From an uncultured Bacteroidales bacterium (GTDB lineage: Bacteria; Bacteroidota; Bacteroidia; Bacteroidales; F082), in assembly GCA_937926515.1 (NCBI GenBank), contig CALAZZ010000136.1, positions 1 through 24,949 on the forward strand: DNA of 24,949 bases, in the 5' to 3' direction. The translations under genes were made by a program, and so were the position numbers. This document shows, one piece after another, positions 22,481 through 24,949 of this stretch (positions are counted from its first letter, which is position 1; each line of letters begins with the position of its first letter). The notes under the pieces are model-generated. The model was not told the DNA's origin and searched no databases. It was given only the letters and a program-made list of their open reading frames with translations.

Positions 22481-24904
22481 ATGATAAAAAACTACTTGCT
22501 TAGCGCTTATCGTAATTTGTTAAAAACCAAGTTTTACTCTGCATTAAATATCCTGGGTCTGGGGTTGGGTTTTACGGCTATAATTTTTATCATGTTGTAC
22601 CTGAAGAATGAAACAGGTTATGACCGGCATCATGATCAGCATCAGCGGATCTATCGGATACAGTCGGAATTTGCAATCAACGAAAACATCGACCGTTTTG
22701 CTGTGACTGCCTTGCCACTTGGTCCTGCATTTGAGCTAGAATTTCCGGAGGTGGAAAAAATGGTACGTTTTGCCAATATGAATGATATCCTGATCAGGTA
22801 TGAAGGAAAGGAGTTTTACGAAAAAGATTTCTACTATGCTGATTCAACACTATTTGAGATATTCACGCATGAGTTTATTTATGGCAGTCCGGAAACGGCT
22901 CTTAATGAGATTGGTTCTGCAGTATTGACCGAGAGCATCGCTAAAAAATACTTTGGCGATGAAAATCCTGTCGGCCGGGTACTCGAAACAGGCGCAGGTT
23001 TTTCACTTAAAATCACAGGCGTGATCAAGGACTTGCCTGTTTCATCACATTTGCGTTTCAATGCTGTTGTTTCGTTGCTGACAGCTTTCAGAAACAATCC
23101 TGAGTTGATAAACAGCCTTGATCCAAATATGTTCTGGAATGTGAATGTGATGACTTATGTCATGCTTTATGAGGGCATGGATGTTTCTGCAATTTATGAG
23201 CGTTTTCCTATTCTTTATGATAAGTATATGAAAACCATCGGCGATCAGATTCATGCCACATTTGTACCTAAGCTCACTCCAATTGCAGATCTTCATTTGC
23301 AATCCGGTTATCAGGCAGACCTCCCTACCGGAAATAAATCCTATATCTACATTTTTGCTACTGTTGGGTTATTCATATTGCTGTTGGCATCAATAAATTA
23401 TATGAATATGGCAACAGCACGATCGGTAAGACGGGCTCGTGAAGTGGGAATTCGTAAGGTTAGTGGTGCGCACCGTAGTCAACTTGTTTTTCAATTTATT
23501 ACCGAATCATTACTTACAGTGTTCCTGGCCTTGATCATTGCACTTGTTTTGGCCCAGATTCTATTGCCTGAGTTTAATACATTGATCGATAAACAATTAA
23601 AAATTGACTTTTTCAATCAACCGTCATTTCTTGTCCAACTCTTAGTTCTGGCCGTGGTGGTCGGACTGATATCAGGAAGTTACCCGGCATTCTATCTCTC
23701 TTCATTTGAGCCGGTTAAGGTGATCAAGGGCACGGTGATGTCAGCAGGGCGAAAAAGTGGGGTGCTGCGTAAATTTTTGGTAGTATTTCAATTTTGGATC
23801 GCTATCGTCATGATCATTGGTACAATCGTAGTGAGTGAGCAGCTCCGGTTTATCAGATCTAAAGATCTGGGATTTAACAAGCATAACCTGGTATTTGTTC
23901 AGATGCAGGACACCAGCTTCAGAAACAAGCACGAAAGCTTTAAACATGCATTGCTTGAGAGCCCCTATATCTCAGGAGCATCCAATACGATGGGAATGAT
24001 TGGGGTCAATATGTCGAAAATAGTAATGCGGGTTGAAACCGAAGATGGCTGGGCTGAGAAAGTACTGATGAACATATTAACTGATTTTGATTATCCAGAA
24101 GTTATGGGAATGAAAGTGGTTGAAGGCCGCAGCTTTGACCGAAATATGGCCACTGATTATGAGGAAGCAGTCCTGATCAACCAGACTGCCGCACGGCAGC
24201 TCGGCTGGACGGATTCACCCATCGGAAAAAGGATTCACTTCAATTTCAACCCTGAAGGCGAAGGCGGGCGAATGCTTCGCGTAATAGGCGTGTTAAATGA
24301 CTTTCATGCCACCACGCTGCACAACGCTGTCGAGCCCTTTATGATTGCCATCAATCAGAATCCGGGCTTTTATATGGCCATACGTATTGATGCATCAAAT
24401 CAACGTGAAGCACTCGGTCATATTGAAGATCAGTGGTATGCTTTTGGTGCCGGAAGGCCTTTCGACTATCGATTGCTGAACGAAACACTGGACCTCATGT
24501 ATGAGAACGAAGAAAAAACAGCCAGGGTGTTTACTATGGCAGCAGTGCTTACCATTTTCATTGCTTTGCTTGGGCTGCTTGGCCTGTCATCATTCGTGGC
24601 TTAGCAGCGAAACAAGGAAATCGGTATTCGCAAAGTGCTCGGTGCCTCCGAAAGGGACCTTGCCACATTGCTTTATCGCAGTTTTCTTTGGCTGATATTG
24701 GCTGCCTTTGTTCTTGCAGCTCCTTTCGCCTGGTGGCAATTGAATAACTGGCTTGAATCCAATTTTGTATATCATATCGATATTGGATTGTATTCTTTCA
24801 TCTGGGCTGGGGTTTTAGCATTGGTTGCCGGTATTGCTGCAGTTTCGTACCACCTCATAAAAGTGGTCACGAACAACCCGGTTGAGGCGATTCAATATGA
24901 GTAA
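22481..24904 (+). pseudogene. MacB/FtsX-type ABC transporter permease interrupted by an in-frame TAG
   Basis: The frame from ATG 22481 encodes 707 residues, meets TAG at 24602-24604 and then stays open for 99 more codons to TAA at 24902. It shows MIKNYLLSAYRNLLKTKFYSAL and TM1 (about 20-42), a MacB-type periplasmic domain (about 50-270), an FtsX domain with three TMs (about 287-425) including REVGIRKVSGA, a second periplasmic domain (about 440-675), then the second FtsX domain. The stop falls just before QRNKEIGIRKVLGAS, the mirror of the REVGIRKVSGA motif, where relatives read AE(Q/R)R. The truncated product would lack the last two membrane segments. The full frame (807 sense codons) is the usual family length. 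Such permeases work with a separate ATPase, absent here. It may be a recent nonsense mutation, a sequencing error or readthrough. Confidence 0.85.
24602..24604 (+). other. in-frame TAG stop inside the permease reading frame
   Basis: The context is GTG GCT TAG CAG CGA. A glutamate codon GAG is expected at this alignment position (A-E-Q-R in relatives), so one G-to-T change explains it. No frameshift is needed; upstream and downstream parts share the frame. Confidence 0.8.
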
Positions 24905-24949
24905 ACATGAACCTGTTCAGTCAATAATCTTGTTTTAATCATAGTTATC

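Noticed and set aside
22481..24904. Functional link between the FtsX-type permease and the EnvC-like protein (FtsEX-EnvC model)
   Set aside because: The permease has the two-periplasmic-domain MacB/efflux layout, not the short division FtsX, and lies about 20 kb from the EnvC-like gene.
24906..24922. Short TGAAC/GTTCA palindrome after the ABC permease
   Set aside because: The stem is 5 bases with a 2-base loop and no good T-run directly after it; too weak to call a terminator, and the window ends here.
1..24949. CRISPR arrays, tRNA or rRNA genes, insertion sequences, phage genes, defence systems
   Set aside because: No direct-repeat arrays, cloverleaf genes, transposase or nuclease-system motifs were recognised on either strand; the gene content is otherwise conserved housekeeping and envelope genes.

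Overview
The window comes from the chromosome of a Bacteroidota (Bacteroidetes) bacterium. The evidence is the gliding-motility genes gldD and gldE in the phylum's usual mutY-ssb-gldE-gldD order, a secreted peptidase ending in a type IX secretion (T9SS) sorting domain, a DUF4292 lipoprotein next to an EnvC-like protein, a 29-residue AURKAIP1/COX24-type basic protein, the near absence of Shine-Dalgarno sequences, and repeated TAnnTTTG (-7 type) boxes upstream of genes. The order or genus cannot be fixed from this sequence. No tRNA, rRNA, CRISPR array, insertion sequence or prophage gene was seen, and no gene-free stretch exceeds about 300 bases.

Layout. 1-1764: a partial DusB tRNA-dihydrouridine synthase (minus) diverges from a CPBP membrane protease (plus). 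1761-8427 (minus strand): a mannose-1-phosphate guanylyltransferase, dUTPase, a sugar-phosphate nucleotidyltransferase, then a tightly coupled chain of TPR protein, DUF4292 lipoprotein and EnvC-like LytM protein with 8- and 4-base gene overlaps. This block concerns nucleotide sugars, nucleotide hygiene and the cell envelope. 8590-11490 (plus): purN, then an NCS2-type permease carrying a C-terminal RsbW-like (anti-sigma/HATPase) domain, followed 17 bases later by a free STAS (anti-anti-sigma) protein. 11700-17675 (minus): mutY, ssb, gldE, gldD and a T9SS-secreted M14 carboxypeptidase. 17808-22269 (plus): HU, the tiny basic protein, RNase E/G, trpS and hflX, a translation and RNA-processing block with a clear terminator between rng and trpS. 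22481-24904 (plus): a MacB/FtsX-type ABC permease interrupted by one in-frame TAG codon.

Most of the window is conserved housekeeping and envelope sequence. The most unusual item is the permease/RsbW-like/STAS pair at 9425-11490. It looks like a partner-switching module attached to a membrane transporter whose usual substrate-site glutamates are replaced, so it may be a membrane sensor. The next most notable items are the in-frame stop in the ABC permease with its intact downstream reading frame, an 18-base near-palindrome upstream of that gene, and the 29-residue ribosomal-type protein.
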